A stretch of DNA of 64,000 bases from Candidatus Binatia bacterium. GTDB taxonomy: Bacteria; Desulfobacterota; Binatia; Bin18. Position numbers and translations under genes: made by a program. Where the stretch lies: NCBI GenBank assembly GCA_022820725.1, contig JAJEFA010000012.1:62001-126000 (forward strand), written 5' to 3'. This document shows, in pieces, positions 33,791-42,675 of this stretch. How positions within the stretch are numbered: the stretch's first letter is position 1; every line of letters begins with the position of its first letter. Under the pieces are notes generated by a model that did no database searches, was not told where the DNA came from, and was given only the letters and a program-made list of their open reading frames with translations.

Positions 33791-34407
33791 AACCCGACCA
33801 GCCCCCCTTCCCTGCTATCGATGACGACCTGGACGCCGAGGAACAGCGCACGGCTGAGATCCTCAAAGAACTCGCCCAACTCAGCAATCCAACCTGCTTT
33901 CGCTGCTCGCAGTCGCTCTGCTTCCACGAATACGTCCTGAGCGTCGTCACCGGATTTAAAACAACGCCACACTGTACCGCCTGCCTTGCCAGTGGCTTCG
34001 GACGTTCACCAGCAGATTTCTTGAGAGACGCTTACAACTACATCCGCCGCCAGACTTGCTACCGTAGCGGCTGGCAGTGGGCAAGCCAACAAGAAAACCA
34101 ATCCATTGAACAGCCCACCTGTATCTGGCCCGCTACCCCTTCACAACTTCAGACCCATATAACAACGCCAGCAGCAGACATCCCAACCACCCCAAACGAC
34201 ACCTGGGATGCTGGAGACATGGCCTGCGGCGAGTTGGTGTTGAAACTCCGCTTGCGTCTCAAGTCCATGCAAGCGAGCCAAGTTCTGCTCCTCATCGCCC
34301 AAGACTCTAGCGCTCCCGCGGATATCCCAGCCTGGTGTCGCCTCACCGGCCATAGCCTCCTCTCGGCCGAGCCTCCACAGTACTGGATACAACGAAAAAA
34401 TGGATAA
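33787..34407 (+). CDS. Cys-rich domain fused to a TusA-like sulfur-carrier domain
   Basis: This 206-residue protein has two parts. Residues 30-100 hold Cys37, Cys40, Cys45, Cys63 and Cys66 in CFRCSQSLCF and PHCTACLA, which could bind zinc or an Fe-S centre. Residues 138-206 look like TusA/SirA: WDAGDMACGELVLKLRLRL puts Cys147 where TusA has the sulfur-carrying Cys of its CPxP motif, though here the Pro residues are replaced. SSAPADIPAWCRLTGHSLL matches the TusA tail (DPGAPADFPAW-type). A proline- and threonine-rich linker joins the parts. It is coupled to the upstream small membrane protein by an ATGA overlap. A persulfide relay role is inferred; the partner is unknown. Confidence 0.75.
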   Translation: MKPDQPPFPAIDDDLDAEEQRTAEILKELAQLSNPTCFRCSQSLCFHEYVLSVVTGFKTTPHCTACLASGFGRSPADFLRDAYNYIRRQTCYRSGWQWASQQENQSIEQPTCIWPATPSQLQTHITTPAADIPTTPNDTWDAGDMACGELVLKLRLRLKSMQASQVLLLIAQDSSAPADIPAWCRLTGHSLLSAEPPQYWIQRKNG

Positions 34408-34449
34408 TCGGGATTGGGCAATAGCTCCCTAGACGAGATGCAGATGGCC

Positions 34450-34860
34450 CGAGGGAAGCGGGTCGTCAGGATACTTGTCACGCTTTCGTGGCCTTCGGCG
34501 CGGCCCTGGTACTCAACTGGGGTATACTCGGCTTCTTCGGGCAGAAGAGCGCCGACCGGGCCGAGCACAGTCTGGTCGGCATCCTGCTGCTCTTAGACTG
34601 TATGACGGCAACCGGGCCAATATCGGTCAGGCGATTGGTGTTTTTTTCGCGGCTCTTGTTCCGTGCTACCTGGGAACGGTCTTCCCGGATCTGAATATTT
34701 GGCTGCCAAGTATCTGTGGCGGGACATCGTCTACTATGGTGCCGTCCAGTGGCTGCCGGGTGGTACTGTTGACCGGCTGTGGCTGGACGGCCACGGGCTA
34801 CTCTGCCTCATGACGCCAAGCGATCGCTCGCTCCGTGGCATGGGACAGAATAAAGACTGA
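34450..34860 (+). pseudogene. Decayed membrane-protein gene with frameshifts
   Basis: No single frame spans this stretch, but protein-like pieces continue across frames. One frame reads HAFVAFGAALVLNWGILGF and then a leucine run. A second picks up at about 34600 with LYDGNRANIGQAIGVFFAAL and GTVFPDLNIWL. A third, at about 34690, has EYLAAKYLWRDIVYYGAVQW. The hydrophobic pattern and sensible composition switching frame at least twice suggest a disabled membrane-protein gene. The PDLNIWL piece recalls PDLD-type membrane hydrolases, but too weakly to name. The 513-base gap from 34408 to 34920 holds this remnant and the terminator hairpin, nothing else seen. Confidence 0.4.
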
Positions 34861-34872
34861 GGGCAGTGAACC

Positions 34873-34907
34873 ACGAGGCGGACGGAATCGTACTCCGTCC
34901 GCCTCGT
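34873..34907. terminator. Strong 14-base bidirectional terminator hairpin
   Basis: ACGAGGCGGACGGA (34873-34886) pairs perfectly with 34894-34907 around a 7-base loop, followed by TTTA. It lies between the decayed plus-strand gene and the convergent luciferase-like gene ending at 34921, so it can serve both. Confidence 0.7.
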
Positions 34908-34920
34908 TTAGAGAGATGAT

Positions 34921-36042
34921 TTACTTGCCAACCCGGGCTTCAGCGGCGGCCACATCGACCGGCGCTTTGGCTTGCGGGGTCCAGGCGTGCATCATCGGAC
35001 CAACTTCTTTGGCAAAGAGACGCATGCTGTCTTCGACCTGATCAAACGGCTGGCTTTGGAAACTGAAGCAACCGTTGACCTCAAATTCACCAATCTGGCC
35101 GCGTCGTGTTTCCAGCTTCTCGATGATCATGTCTGGGGTGCCCCACAGATTGGCTGCCAGAAAGTCTTCCAGAATGGCTTCATTGCCGGCTTCCCGCATC
35201 ATCTTGGCCGCCTCGGCATAGTGGGCGTAGGATTTGCCCGTCTGCGCGAAGTGGTCGCCCAGCATCTCGTAGTGCTCCATCACGCTGAAGTAGTAGCCCA
35301 CGATTTTTTCCCGCGCGATCTCTTCCGCCTTCTTGGCATCGTGCGAGCAGACAACGAAGTCGGCGCAGTTCACTGGAGGTGCCTCTTCGCCGTTATTATA
35401 CTGGCGATACAGCTCACGGTAATTGTGGATGCCGTCGGCCACTTTGTCCCACGTCGTCTGAGAGAACATCATTGCACCGAGACCGAGCCGGGCCGCGACT
35501 TCAAAAGACTCGGGCGACATGCACACCATATAGCGGCGGTCTTTGAAGCTCTTGATCGGCCGGGGGCGCACCTCAATGCGATGCTGCTTGTAGTACTTGG
35601 TGTCAGCTTCGACAAAGCCGTCTTCCAGGCCCTTTACGATAATCTCTGCGGCCTCGTTAAAACGGTCGCGGGCTTCGCCCATGTCCACGCCAAAACCGGC
35701 ATATTCACGCCGGGCAAGGCCGCGCCCGAGTCCGAGGACCGCCCGTCCGTCCGACAGATGGTCGAGCAGAACCATTTTTTCCACCGCCCGCATGGGGTTG
35801 TTCCACGGCAGAATGATGGCACCAGTGGCCAATTCCAGCTTTTCCGTCTTGGCGGCGATATAGCTCAGATATTGCATATTATCCGGGCAAATGGAGTAGT
35901 CAAAAAAGTGATGCTCCACCGGCCAGACAATATCGAACCCCATCTCCTCGGATTCAATCGCGAGGCGGGTTTCGTTTTTGTACATCACCCGGTCATCGTG
36001 CTCCTTGTGGTTTTGAAGCACCATCTGAATACCAATGCGCAT
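34921..36042 (-). CDS. Luciferase-like (LLM) flavin-dependent monooxygenase
   Basis: This 373-residue luciferase-superfamily enzyme has MRIGIQMVLQN, DIVWPVEHHFFDYS, LATGAIILPWNNPMRAVEKMVLLDHLSDGRAVLGLGRGLARREYAGFG and YMVCMSPESFEVAARLGLGAM. These are typical of the alkanal/LuxA-like branch, including the EHHF motif at strand 2. The ATG at 36042 is behind AAAGGAG; the longer frame to 36144 lacks family similarity. It is the third LLM protein in the window and stands alone. The substrate is unknown. Confidence 0.87.
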   Translation of the reverse strand: MRIGIQMVLQNHKEHDDRVMYKNETRLAIESEEMGFDIVWPVEHHFFDYSICPDNMQYLSYIAAKTEKLELATGAIILPWNNPMRAVEKMVLLDHLSDGRAVLGLGRGLARREYAGFGVDMGEARDRFNEAAEIIVKGLEDGFVEADTKYYKQHRIEVRPRPIKSFKDRRYMVCMSPESFEVAARLGLGAMMFSQTTWDKVADGIHNYRELYRQYNNGEEAPPVNCADFVVCSHDAKKAEEIAREKIVGYYFSVMEHYEMLGDHFAQTGKSYAHYAEAAKMMREAGNEAILEDFLAANLWGTPDMIIEKLETRRGQIGEFEVNGCFSFQSQPFDQVEDSMRLFAKEVGPMMHAWTPQAKAPVDVAAAEARVGK

Positions 36043-36307
36043 ACTGACTCCTTTCTGGTCTGACCTCCGCGCATTGCATCCATGCGATTTGCACTCCGCT
36101 TGCTGTCGCTCTTCGTGCGCGAAGCCGTAAAGTTTTAACGACACTATCGAAATATCCGCCGAGCGACAAGACGAGCCTTCAGAAAAGTTGTCATGCTAAA
36201 CCTGCTCTTTCAACAGTTAATCGGTAGGACACCAGAAGCTTTGACCATAGCTTGTCCGCCGGAGCACTTCATGATGAGTATTGAGCAGTAAAGGAAAGGA
36301 AGCTTCC

Positions 36308-37249
36308 ATGCCAGCGGTTAAAAAGAGAAGCCGGGCTGTTCAATCGCCACGCCTCGTAGGCGAAAAGCCACCAACGGATTACTCCATCTGGACCTTGGCC
36401 TATTGCCAGGCAGACATGCCGTACGACTTCTTCGGCGGCTCAGGATTGATGAGCAACCAAGGCACAATCCAGATTCCCATGCTCTACACCGTTCTCGTCG
36501 GCGGGGCGCAAGGTCAGAAAAAACACGTGGTGCTGGTTGATGCCGGGTTCGGTAATCAAGAGTGGATGTCGCGCTATCGCTTCTTTGGTTGGGAAGATCC
36601 ATCGACCGTGCTGGCAAAGATCGGACTCACTCCGGCAGATGTGGATGCTATTTTGGTAACACATCTGCACTTTGATCATATTGGCAACTTCTCTGCCTTT
36701 CCAAACGCGCACCTGTATATCCAGCTGGACGAGTATATGGGCTGGCTCCGTACCCTGTCCTTGCCAAAAGACTTTGGTGGGGGAGAGAGAGGCTGGATTC
36801 TGTCCTCTCTTGACCCGCAGGACATTCATAACGTGGCGATCGCGATCAGTCAGGACAGGGCCACATTGATTGAGGGAGATGTCGAAGTCTTGCCGGGCAT
36901 TACGGCGCACTTGGCCAAGGATTCCCATACTTTTGGCACGCAGTGGTTTGAAGTCCAAACCCGCAATGGTCTTTTTGCTATCGCCGGTGACGCGGTGTAT
37001 TGGTATTCAAATATCGAGCAGATGTGGCCGCCCGGCTATAATCAGGGCAATCCGTTTAACCAACTCTTTACCTATGAGCGCATTCGCAAAACCTTGGGCC
37101 GCGAACTCGAACGTCTCATTCCCGGCCATGACCCCCTCGTCTGGCAACATCACCGGACGTGGACCGCTGGTCCGAATGAAATCGCTGAGGTCAACTTGGC
37201 CCGGGGTCAGCGATCCCAAAAGCATCGGAAGAAGAACAAGAAAGTATAG
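36308..37249 (+). CDS. Metallo-beta-lactamase-fold hydrolase (lactonase-like)
   Basis: This 313-residue enzyme has the binuclear zinc motif THLHFDHIG (HxHxDH). Further ligands are expected at the His in KDSHTFGTQWFEV, the Asp in IAGDAVYW and the His in LIPGHDPLV. The arrangement is close to N-acyl-homoserine lactonase and related amide/lactone hydrolases. The N-terminal 35 residues are basic and unconserved, without a clear signal. The ATG at 36308 follows a purine-rich AAAGGAAAGGAAG. It diverges from the LLM gene across a 265-base spacer in which I see no clear element. A hydrolytic partner of the nearby oxidoreductase is possible. Confidence 0.82.
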   Translation: MPAVKKRSRAVQSPRLVGEKPPTDYSIWTLAYCQADMPYDFFGGSGLMSNQGTIQIPMLYTVLVGGAQGQKKHVVLVDAGFGNQEWMSRYRFFGWEDPSTVLAKIGLTPADVDAILVTHLHFDHIGNFSAFPNAHLYIQLDEYMGWLRTLSLPKDFGGGERGWILSSLDPQDIHNVAIAISQDRATLIEGDVEVLPGITAHLAKDSHTFGTQWFEVQTRNGLFAIAGDAVYWYSNIEQMWPPGYNQGNPFNQLFTYERIRKTLGRELERLIPGHDPLVWQHHRTWTAGPNEIAEVNLARGQRSQKHRKKNKKV

Positions 37250-37318
37250 GTGCGACGGACCAGGCAGGGCCAGGCGCCCCAGGAAACCGGACACAGGCGG
37301 CTAAAAAGGTTCGGACGA

Positions 37319-39049
37319 TCAGGCCGGCTCTTCGACACCAACGTCATATTCTTCAGAAGAAGGCAGTTCGTCTTGGGTAGCGCGCATCACTTCCGACACC
37401 GTGGTAATGCCTGCGCAGACTTTATGCCAGCCATCATCCCGGAGCGTGCGCATACCATTCCCGACCCCATACTCCTTCAGCACATCAGCCGATGAACGCT
37501 TCAGAATCAACTGGCGTAAGCCTTCATCAACGAGCATGAGTTCGAAAATTCCCTTCCGGCCCCGGTAGCCGGTCATGGCACATTCTTCGCACTCTCCGGC
37601 CTCATACGAGATGACGGGTTCAGGCGCATGGCCATTCGCTGGAAGCTCTAGGTGAGGGGGCGAGTCTCGTCCGTCGACTGGATGTCGACACGCTGGGCAG
37701 AGCTGTCTCACCAGCCGCTGGGCCATCACCCCGAGCAAAGATGAAGCCAGTAAATAATCCTCCACCCCCATTTCCAGGAGACGTGATACCGCGCCCGCGG
37801 CGTCATTGGTATGCAAAGTCGAGAAGACCAGGTGGCCAGTCAGGGCGGACTGGATTGCGATTTCCGCCGTTTCATAATCACGAATCTCACCGATCATAAT
37901 CACATCCGGGTCCTGACGGACAATGGAACGCAGCCCAGCGGAAAAGGTCAGCCCGATTTGTGACTTGACATGAATCTGGTTGACACCGTTGAGTTGGTAC
38001 TCAACCGGGTCTTCAATTGTAATAATTTTTTTCTCGGGCGAGTTGATTTTGTCCAGGGCACCATACAGGGTGGTCGTCTTGCCACTTCCGGTGGGACCGG
38101 TGACCAGAATCATTCCGTACGGCTGGAAAATGAGGTTTTCAAATGCGGACAAGGTGTCCTCGGGAAAACCCAGCGATTCAAGGCTGACGTCAATACTCGA
38201 GCGGTCGAGGATACGCAGCACGACGCTCTCGCCATACAGAGTCGGCAGGGTTGAAACCCGCAAATCTACCTCACGCCCCAACATCCGCAGCTTGATACGC
38301 CCATCTTGCGGCAGGCGGCGTTCCGCAATATTGAGCTTGGCCATAAGCTTGACTCGCGAGATCAGAGCGGCTTGCAGTTTCCGGGGCGGCGCTTCGACAT
38401 CGTGCAGAATCCCGTCAATGCGGTAGCGCACGCGCAGTTCCTTTTCAAACGGCTCGATATGGATGTCCGACGCACGCTGCTCCATCGCCCGGGCAATGAG
38501 CATATTCACCAACCGAATGACAGGAGCCTCACTCGCGAGGTCTCGCAGATGGGCTTCATCTTCTTGATCATCTTCCAGGTATTCGACCGCGCCGACCTCC
38601 TGCCCGTCGGGCTGACCGTCCGTTACCCCGTCGGCATAATAGGTATTCAAGGTCTCAAGAATATCGCGCTCACGCGCCAGGCGGGGTGCAAGACGCAACT
38701 TCGTCGCCTTCTCCAGGGCTTCAATAACGTAGAAATCGCCAGGGTCAGCCATGGCAATGGTCAATCCACCATCTTGGACTGCCAGAGGACAGACCCGCGC
38801 CTGGCGCAGAAAGTCGGTATTCATCTCGGACAAGGGGGGCGGCTGCTGCGGAAAGTCCCGCGCACTCATGAGAGGGGCATGATAGTATTCAGCCAGGACC
38901 GGGAGAAGGTCATCTTCAGACATGAAGCCGAGCTCGACCAGTAAGCGCTCAAGCGTCTCTCCACGCTCCTGCTGCACGAGTTGAATACGGCGCAAATCAT
39001 CCTGAGAGACTTTGCCACTCTCAAGCAACATATCTTCGAGCCTTGGCAC
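37319..39049 (-). CDS. GspE/PilB-family secretion or pilus assembly ATPase
   Basis: This 576-residue cytoplasmic hexameric ATPase powers type II secretion or type IV pilus assembly. The N-terminal domain (about 1-150) has MLLESGKVSQDDLRRIQ and GFMSEDDLLPVLAEYY. The core has the arginine-rich ASDIHIEPFEKELRVRYRIDG, Walker A GPTGSGKTTTLYGAL, the Asp box IITIEDPVEYQL, Walker B DPDVIMIGEIRD and the His box TGHLVFSTLHTNDA. A zinc site follows (CPAC ... CEEC). GspE and PilB cannot be separated without neighbours, and no gspF/pilC or pilT adjoins. The GTG at 39049 has GGGAAG upstream; an ATG lies 18 bases later. It is the last gene of the long minus-strand block. Confidence 0.88.
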   Translation of the reverse strand: MPRLEDMLLESGKVSQDDLRRIQLVQQERGETLERLLVELGFMSEDDLLPVLAEYYHAPLMSARDFPQQPPPLSEMNTDFLRQARVCPLAVQDGGLTIAMADPGDFYVIEALEKATKLRLAPRLARERDILETLNTYYADGVTDGQPDGQEVGAVEYLEDDQEDEAHLRDLASEAPVIRLVNMLIARAMEQRASDIHIEPFEKELRVRYRIDGILHDVEAPPRKLQAALISRVKLMAKLNIAERRLPQDGRIKLRMLGREVDLRVSTLPTLYGESVVLRILDRSSIDVSLESLGFPEDTLSAFENLIFQPYGMILVTGPTGSGKTTTLYGALDKINSPEKKIITIEDPVEYQLNGVNQIHVKSQIGLTFSAGLRSIVRQDPDVIMIGEIRDYETAEIAIQSALTGHLVFSTLHTNDAAGAVSRLLEMGVEDYLLASSLLGVMAQRLVRQLCPACRHPVDGRDSPPHLELPANGHAPEPVISYEAGECEECAMTGYRGRKGIFELMLVDEGLRQLILKRSSADVLKEYGVGNGMRTLRDDGWHKVCAGITTVSEVMRATQDELPSSEEYDVGVEEPA

Positions 39050-39071
39050 TCTGACTTCCCCAGATAGTCGG

Positions 39072-39124
39072 AAAAGTAAACGCGCCCAGCCTTATCCGCA
39101 GATTTTATAGGACGTGTTTACTTT
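39072..39124. repeat. 53-base palindromic element between lepB and the GspE/PilB gene
   Basis: A 10-base inverted repeat (AAAAGTAAAC at 39072-39081, GTTTACTTTT at 39115-39124) encloses 33 bases. Length, arm sequence and the GTCC next to one arm resemble the element in pmoB at 18603-18656. It could be a dispersed repeat, or an attenuator in the short lepB-gspE spacer. Confidence 0.45.
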
Positions 39125-39129
39125 TTATG

Positions 39130-39861
39130 CTAGTAAATAAGCGCTCCGAGTCGCTCCCACCGCACCCAGCGGTCCTGGCCGTCCCACGACCAGTATATCA
39201 GAAAAGCCTTGCCTTTCACGTCTTGCGTATCAACAAAGCCCCAGAAGCGGCTATCGTGGCTGTGGTCTCGGTTATCCCCCATGACAAATAATTTGCCGGG
39301 CGGCACGACAATAGATTCATTGGACCTCTCAGGAAGCAGTGGTGGATAATTATCACGCGGACCGGGAATAATACGGTCAGGATTAGCGAAATGGGCGTAC
39401 GGACTCTCATCCTCTACGCCGTTGACAAAGAGCTGTTTATTGCGAATCCGCACCTCATCACCAGCGACGGCGACGACCCGCTTAATAAAATCTTTAGCTT
39501 CGTCTTTTGGATAGACAAAAACAACGACGTCTCCCGATTCCGGTCGAGCCCACTCGAACACCAGGGTTTCAAAGGGATAAGGCAAGCGCAGCCCATAGGC
39601 AAACTTGCTGACCAGAATATGATCTCCAATTTGGAGCGTCGGCAGCATGGAGCCTGACGGAATTTTGAATGCCTGCACGACAAAACTCCGGATAAAAAGC
39701 GCCAGCACGAGGGCGAAGAGCAGTGCTTCGGCGTATTCACGAACGGCCGATTTCTGTTTTTTGGGGATTGTCGGCGTGGAGAGCAGTCTGTCGCCTGTCT
39801 GCTGATTCGTCAGGCCGACAGAGCCTGCCGACCCGTGGGCCGATGTTTTTCCTCTGGCCAT
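39130..39861 (-). CDS. lepB: Signal peptidase I
   Basis: It cleaves signal peptides from exported proteins at the outer face of the inner membrane. The 243-residue protein has one membrane helix (about 44-62). The catalytic Ser is in KIPSGSMLPTLQIGDHILV and the Lys in DFIKRVVAVAGDEV; GDNRDHSHDSRFWGFV forms the conserved box E. The N-terminal 35-residue Ser/Gly-rich tail is unconserved. It starts 12 bases after lepA, the classic lepA-lepB pair. It is the likely processor of the His-tipped copper proteins. Confidence 0.95.
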   Translation of the reverse strand: MARGKTSAHGSAGSVGLTNQQTGDRLLSTPTIPKKQKSAVREYAEALLFALVLALFIRSFVVQAFKIPSGSMLPTLQIGDHILVSKFAYGLRLPYPFETLVFEWARPESGDVVVFVYPKDEAKDFIKRVVAVAGDEVRIRNKQLFVNGVEDESPYAHFANPDRIIPGPRDNYPPLLPERSNESIVVPPGKLFVMGDNRDHSHDSRFWGFVDTQDVKGKAFLIYWSWDGQDRWVRWERLGALIY

Positions 39862-39873
39862 ACCCGCTACTCT

Positions 39874-41694
39874 CTACCCTCGCCGTTGCGTCTCACTCTC
39901 GCCCACCTGCAGCAGCGCCAGGAACGCCTCTTGGGGAATTTCTACCCGCCCAACCTGTTTCATCCGGCGTTTTCCTTCTTTCTGTTTCTCTAGCAGCTTT
40001 CGTTTACGGGTTATATCCCCACCATAGCATTTGGAGGTGACATTTTTGCGGAGCGCCTTCACGGTTTCCCGCGCGATCACTCGACTCCCGATGGCGGCCT
40101 GGACAGCCACCTCGAACATTTGGCGCGGAATGAGGGCACGCATTCTTTGCACAAGTTCGCGTCCACGCGTATAGGCGTAATCGGCGTGGACGATCAGGGA
40201 TAAGGCATCGACCATATCGCCATTAATACGGATATCAATCCGTACTAAGCTGGCCGGACGCATATCTAAGAATTCATAATCAAACGAGGCATAGCCACGG
40301 CTGATCGATTTGATCCGGTCATAGAAATCAACCACAATCTCGTTAAGCGGCAGCTCATACTCCAGGGCGACGCGCGAAGCCCCCAAGTATTTCATGGCGC
40401 GTTGTTCCCCCCGTCGCTCCTGACAGAGCCGCATGACATTGCCGACGTATTCTTCGGGCACATGAATACTCGCCAGGATAAAAGGCTCTTGGATGGAATC
40501 GATTTCCTGTATCGGCGGGAGAGAGGACGGATTCTCGACGTGCAGGATTTCCCCATCAAGCGTCAGGACTTGATACTCAACCGTTGGCGTGGTGGTAATG
40601 AGGTCAAGGCCGAACTCTCGTTCTAAACGCTCCTGGACGATTTCCATATGGAGCAGCCCCAGGAAACCACAGCGAAAACCAAACCCAAGGGCCAGCGAGG
40701 TTTCTTTCTCGTACGAAAAAGCGGCATCGTTGAGACGAAGTTTTTCGACCGCGTCGCGTAATGCCTCGTAGTGTTTCGATTCGACCGGATACAGGCCGCT
40801 GAAAACCATGGGTTTTGCAGCCTTGAAGCCCGGCAACATGACCGCCGTAGGACGTTGGGCTCCCGTAACCGTGTCCCCGACGCGGGCTTCTCGGACCTCT
40901 TTAATACCGGCCATGAGAAAGCCCACCTCCCCCGGTCCGAGCTCTTTAACTGCTCGGGCGTGCGGAGCGAAAATCCCGACCTGTCCGACTTCATATTCTT
41001 TGCCACTCGACATGAGCCGAATGGACATCCCAGGCCTCAGCACCCCATCGAATACCCGGACGAGCACAACGGCTCCTTGGTAGGGATCAAACCAGCTATC
41101 AAAAAGCAGCGCTTTGACCGGCGCACTGGGATCCCCCTGAGGAGGCGGCATGAGCCGCAGGATGCCCTCTAGCACCTCAGCAATCCCCCTCCCCTCTTTT
41201 GCGCTGGTTAAAACCGCATCGCTGCCATCCAGCCCGATGATGTCTTCGAGTTCTTGCCGAACGCGTTCAGGTTCGGCGCTGGGCAGATCGATTTTGTTAA
41301 TAACGGGAAAAATTTCAAGCCGATGATCGAGCGCAAGATAGGTATTGGCCAGTGTTTGCGCCTCGACCCCTTGGGTCGCGTCAACGACCAGGATGGCCCC
41401 TTCGCAGGCGGACAAACTGCGCGAGACCTCATAGGCAAAATCTACATGACCGGGGGTATCAATCAGGTTCAGGTAATACTCGACGCCGTCTTGCGCCTGA
41501 TAGCGCAGGCGGACGGTCCGGGCTTTAATCGTAATGCCCCGCTCCTGCTCAAGCTCCATGGTGTCCAGAAACTGCGCCCCACTTTCACGCTCACTAATCG
41601 AGCCCGTCTGTGAGAGGAGCCGGTCGGCCAGTGTCGATTTGCCGTGATCGATATGGGCGATAATGCTAAAGTTCCGAATCTGCTCGATATTCAT
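39874..41694 (-). CDS. lepA: Elongation factor 4 (LepA)
   Basis: LepA is a ribosome-bound translational GTPase. The full-length 606 residues show [20 protein letters not shown] (P-loop), [30 protein letters not shown] and NKIDLP, then the LepA-specific C-terminal domain ending with the basic [28 protein letters not shown] run. It overlaps the upstream epimerase gene by 4 bases (ATGA) and precedes lepB. Confidence 0.97.
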   Translation of the reverse strand: MNIEQIRNFSIIAHIDHGKSTLADRLLSQTGSISERESGAQFLDTMELEQERGITIKARTVRLRYQAQDGVEYYLNLIDTPGHVDFAYEVSRSLSACEGAILVVDATQGVEAQTLANTYLALDHRLEIFPVINKIDLPSAEPERVRQELEDIIGLDGSDAVLTSAKEGRGIAEVLEGILRLMPPPQGDPSAPVKALLFDSWFDPYQGAVVLVRVFDGVLRPGMSIRLMSSGKEYEVGQVGIFAPHARAVKELGPGEVGFLMAGIKEVREARVGDTVTGAQRPTAVMLPGFKAAKPMVFSGLYPVESKHYEALRDAVEKLRLNDAAFSYEKETSLALGFGFRCGFLGLLHMEIVQERLEREFGLDLITTTPTVEYQVLTLDGEILHVENPSSLPPIQEIDSIQEPFILASIHVPEEYVGNVMRLCQERRGEQRAMKYLGASRVALEYELPLNEIVVDFYDRIKSISRGYASFDYEFLDMRPASLVRIDIRINGDMVDALSLIVHADYAYTRGRELVQRMRALIPRQMFEVAVQAAIGSRVIARETVKALRKNVTSKCYGGDITRKRKLLEKQKEGKRRMKQVGRVEIPQEAFLALLQVGESETQRRG

Positions 41695-42611
41695 ACCGAT
41701 GTCCGCAGGGGGGCAACCGTTTTCTCAAGCCCGTCAGGAAGCGATACCAGTGGCTTCCAGTCCAGCGTGCCTGCGGCTCGGCTCCAAGACAAAACACTGC
41801 GGCGCTGTTCTCCTGGCTTGGCAGCACCGTAGTGCGCCTGGTCGCGGGAGCCGGTTATCCGCTGTAAATGTTCGGCCAAGGTATTGACCGTCGTCTCAAG
41901 GCCCGTGCCGATGTTGAGCGCGCCGGCGTAGTCGGCGGTCAATGCTGCCAGGTTCGCCTGGGCTACGTCGGCGACAAACACATAGTCTCGCGTCTGCTGA
42001 CCGTCGCCGTTAATCGTAATCGTCTCTCCTGCGAGTAGGCGCTGAGTGAAAATGGCCACCACACCGGCTTCGCCATGGGGGTCCTGCCGCGGCCCATATA
42101 CGTTCGCATAGCGCAGGCTCAGCGACGGGATACCATGTTCTCTCTGGTAGAAATACAGATACCGTTCTCCAGCTAACTTGCTGACTCCATACGGACTAAT
42201 TGGACGGGTGGTATGGTCTTCGGTTGCCGGAAAGGTATTTTGTTCCCCATATACCGTCCCGCCAGAAGACGCAAAGATAATGCGCTGGCACTGAGCCTGC
42301 CGCGCGCCTTCAAGAATATTAAGCAGTCCGAGAATATTCACCCGTGCGTCAAACAGCGGATCGGCAACCGAGCGACGGACGTCCATTTGTGCCGCATGGT
42401 GGTTGACCACCTCAATCCGTTCGTCAACCAGGATTTTCCGCACTGCAACATCGCTAATATCCGCTTGGACGAAGTGCGCATCGGACGGAACGTTGCTCGG
42501 CTTGCCAGTTGACAAATCGTCGACAATCCAGACTTCGTGGCCCGCCCCGAGATAGATTTCCGCAACATGAGAGCCAATAAAGCCCGCTCCCCCGGTTACC
42601 AGTATCCTCAT
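41691..42611 (-). CDS. NAD-dependent sugar-nucleotide epimerase (GalE-like)
   Basis: This 306-residue extended short-chain dehydrogenase carries the NAD loop GGAGFIGSH near the N-terminus and the catalytic Y-x3-K in [13 protein letters not shown], with [12 protein letters not shown] and [20 protein letters not shown]. This fits UDP-glucose/N-acetylglucosamine 4-epimerases or related enzymes. It follows a second, related enzyme 64 bases upstream, probably acting on UDP-sugars for surface polysaccharide. The exact sugar is unknown. Confidence 0.85.
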   Translation of the reverse strand: MRILVTGGAGFIGSHVAEIYLGAGHEVWIVDDLSTGKPSNVPSDAHFVQADISDVAVRKILVDERIEVVNHHAAQMDVRRSVADPLFDARVNILGLLNILEGARQAQCQRIIFASSGGTVYGEQNTFPATEDHTTRPISPYGVSKLAGERYLYFYQREHGIPSLSLRYANVYGPRQDPHGEAGVVAIFTQRLLAGETITINGDGQQTRDYVFVADVAQANLAALTADYAGALNIGTGLETTVNTLAEHLQRITGSRDQAHYGAAKPGEQRRSVLSWSRAAGTLDWKPLVSLPDGLEKTVAPLRTSV

Positions 42612-42675
42612 ATCCTACTCTTCTCCTGAGCCCTAGCGGCGCCTCTCTCGTTCTCCTTCTTACAGAGACGGGAGG

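Noticed and set aside
34972..36063. Long plus-strand open frame of 363 codons
   Set aside because: It lies antisense to a clear luciferase-like gene on the minus strand with a good ribosome site; the composition is a mirror artefact of GC-rich coding.
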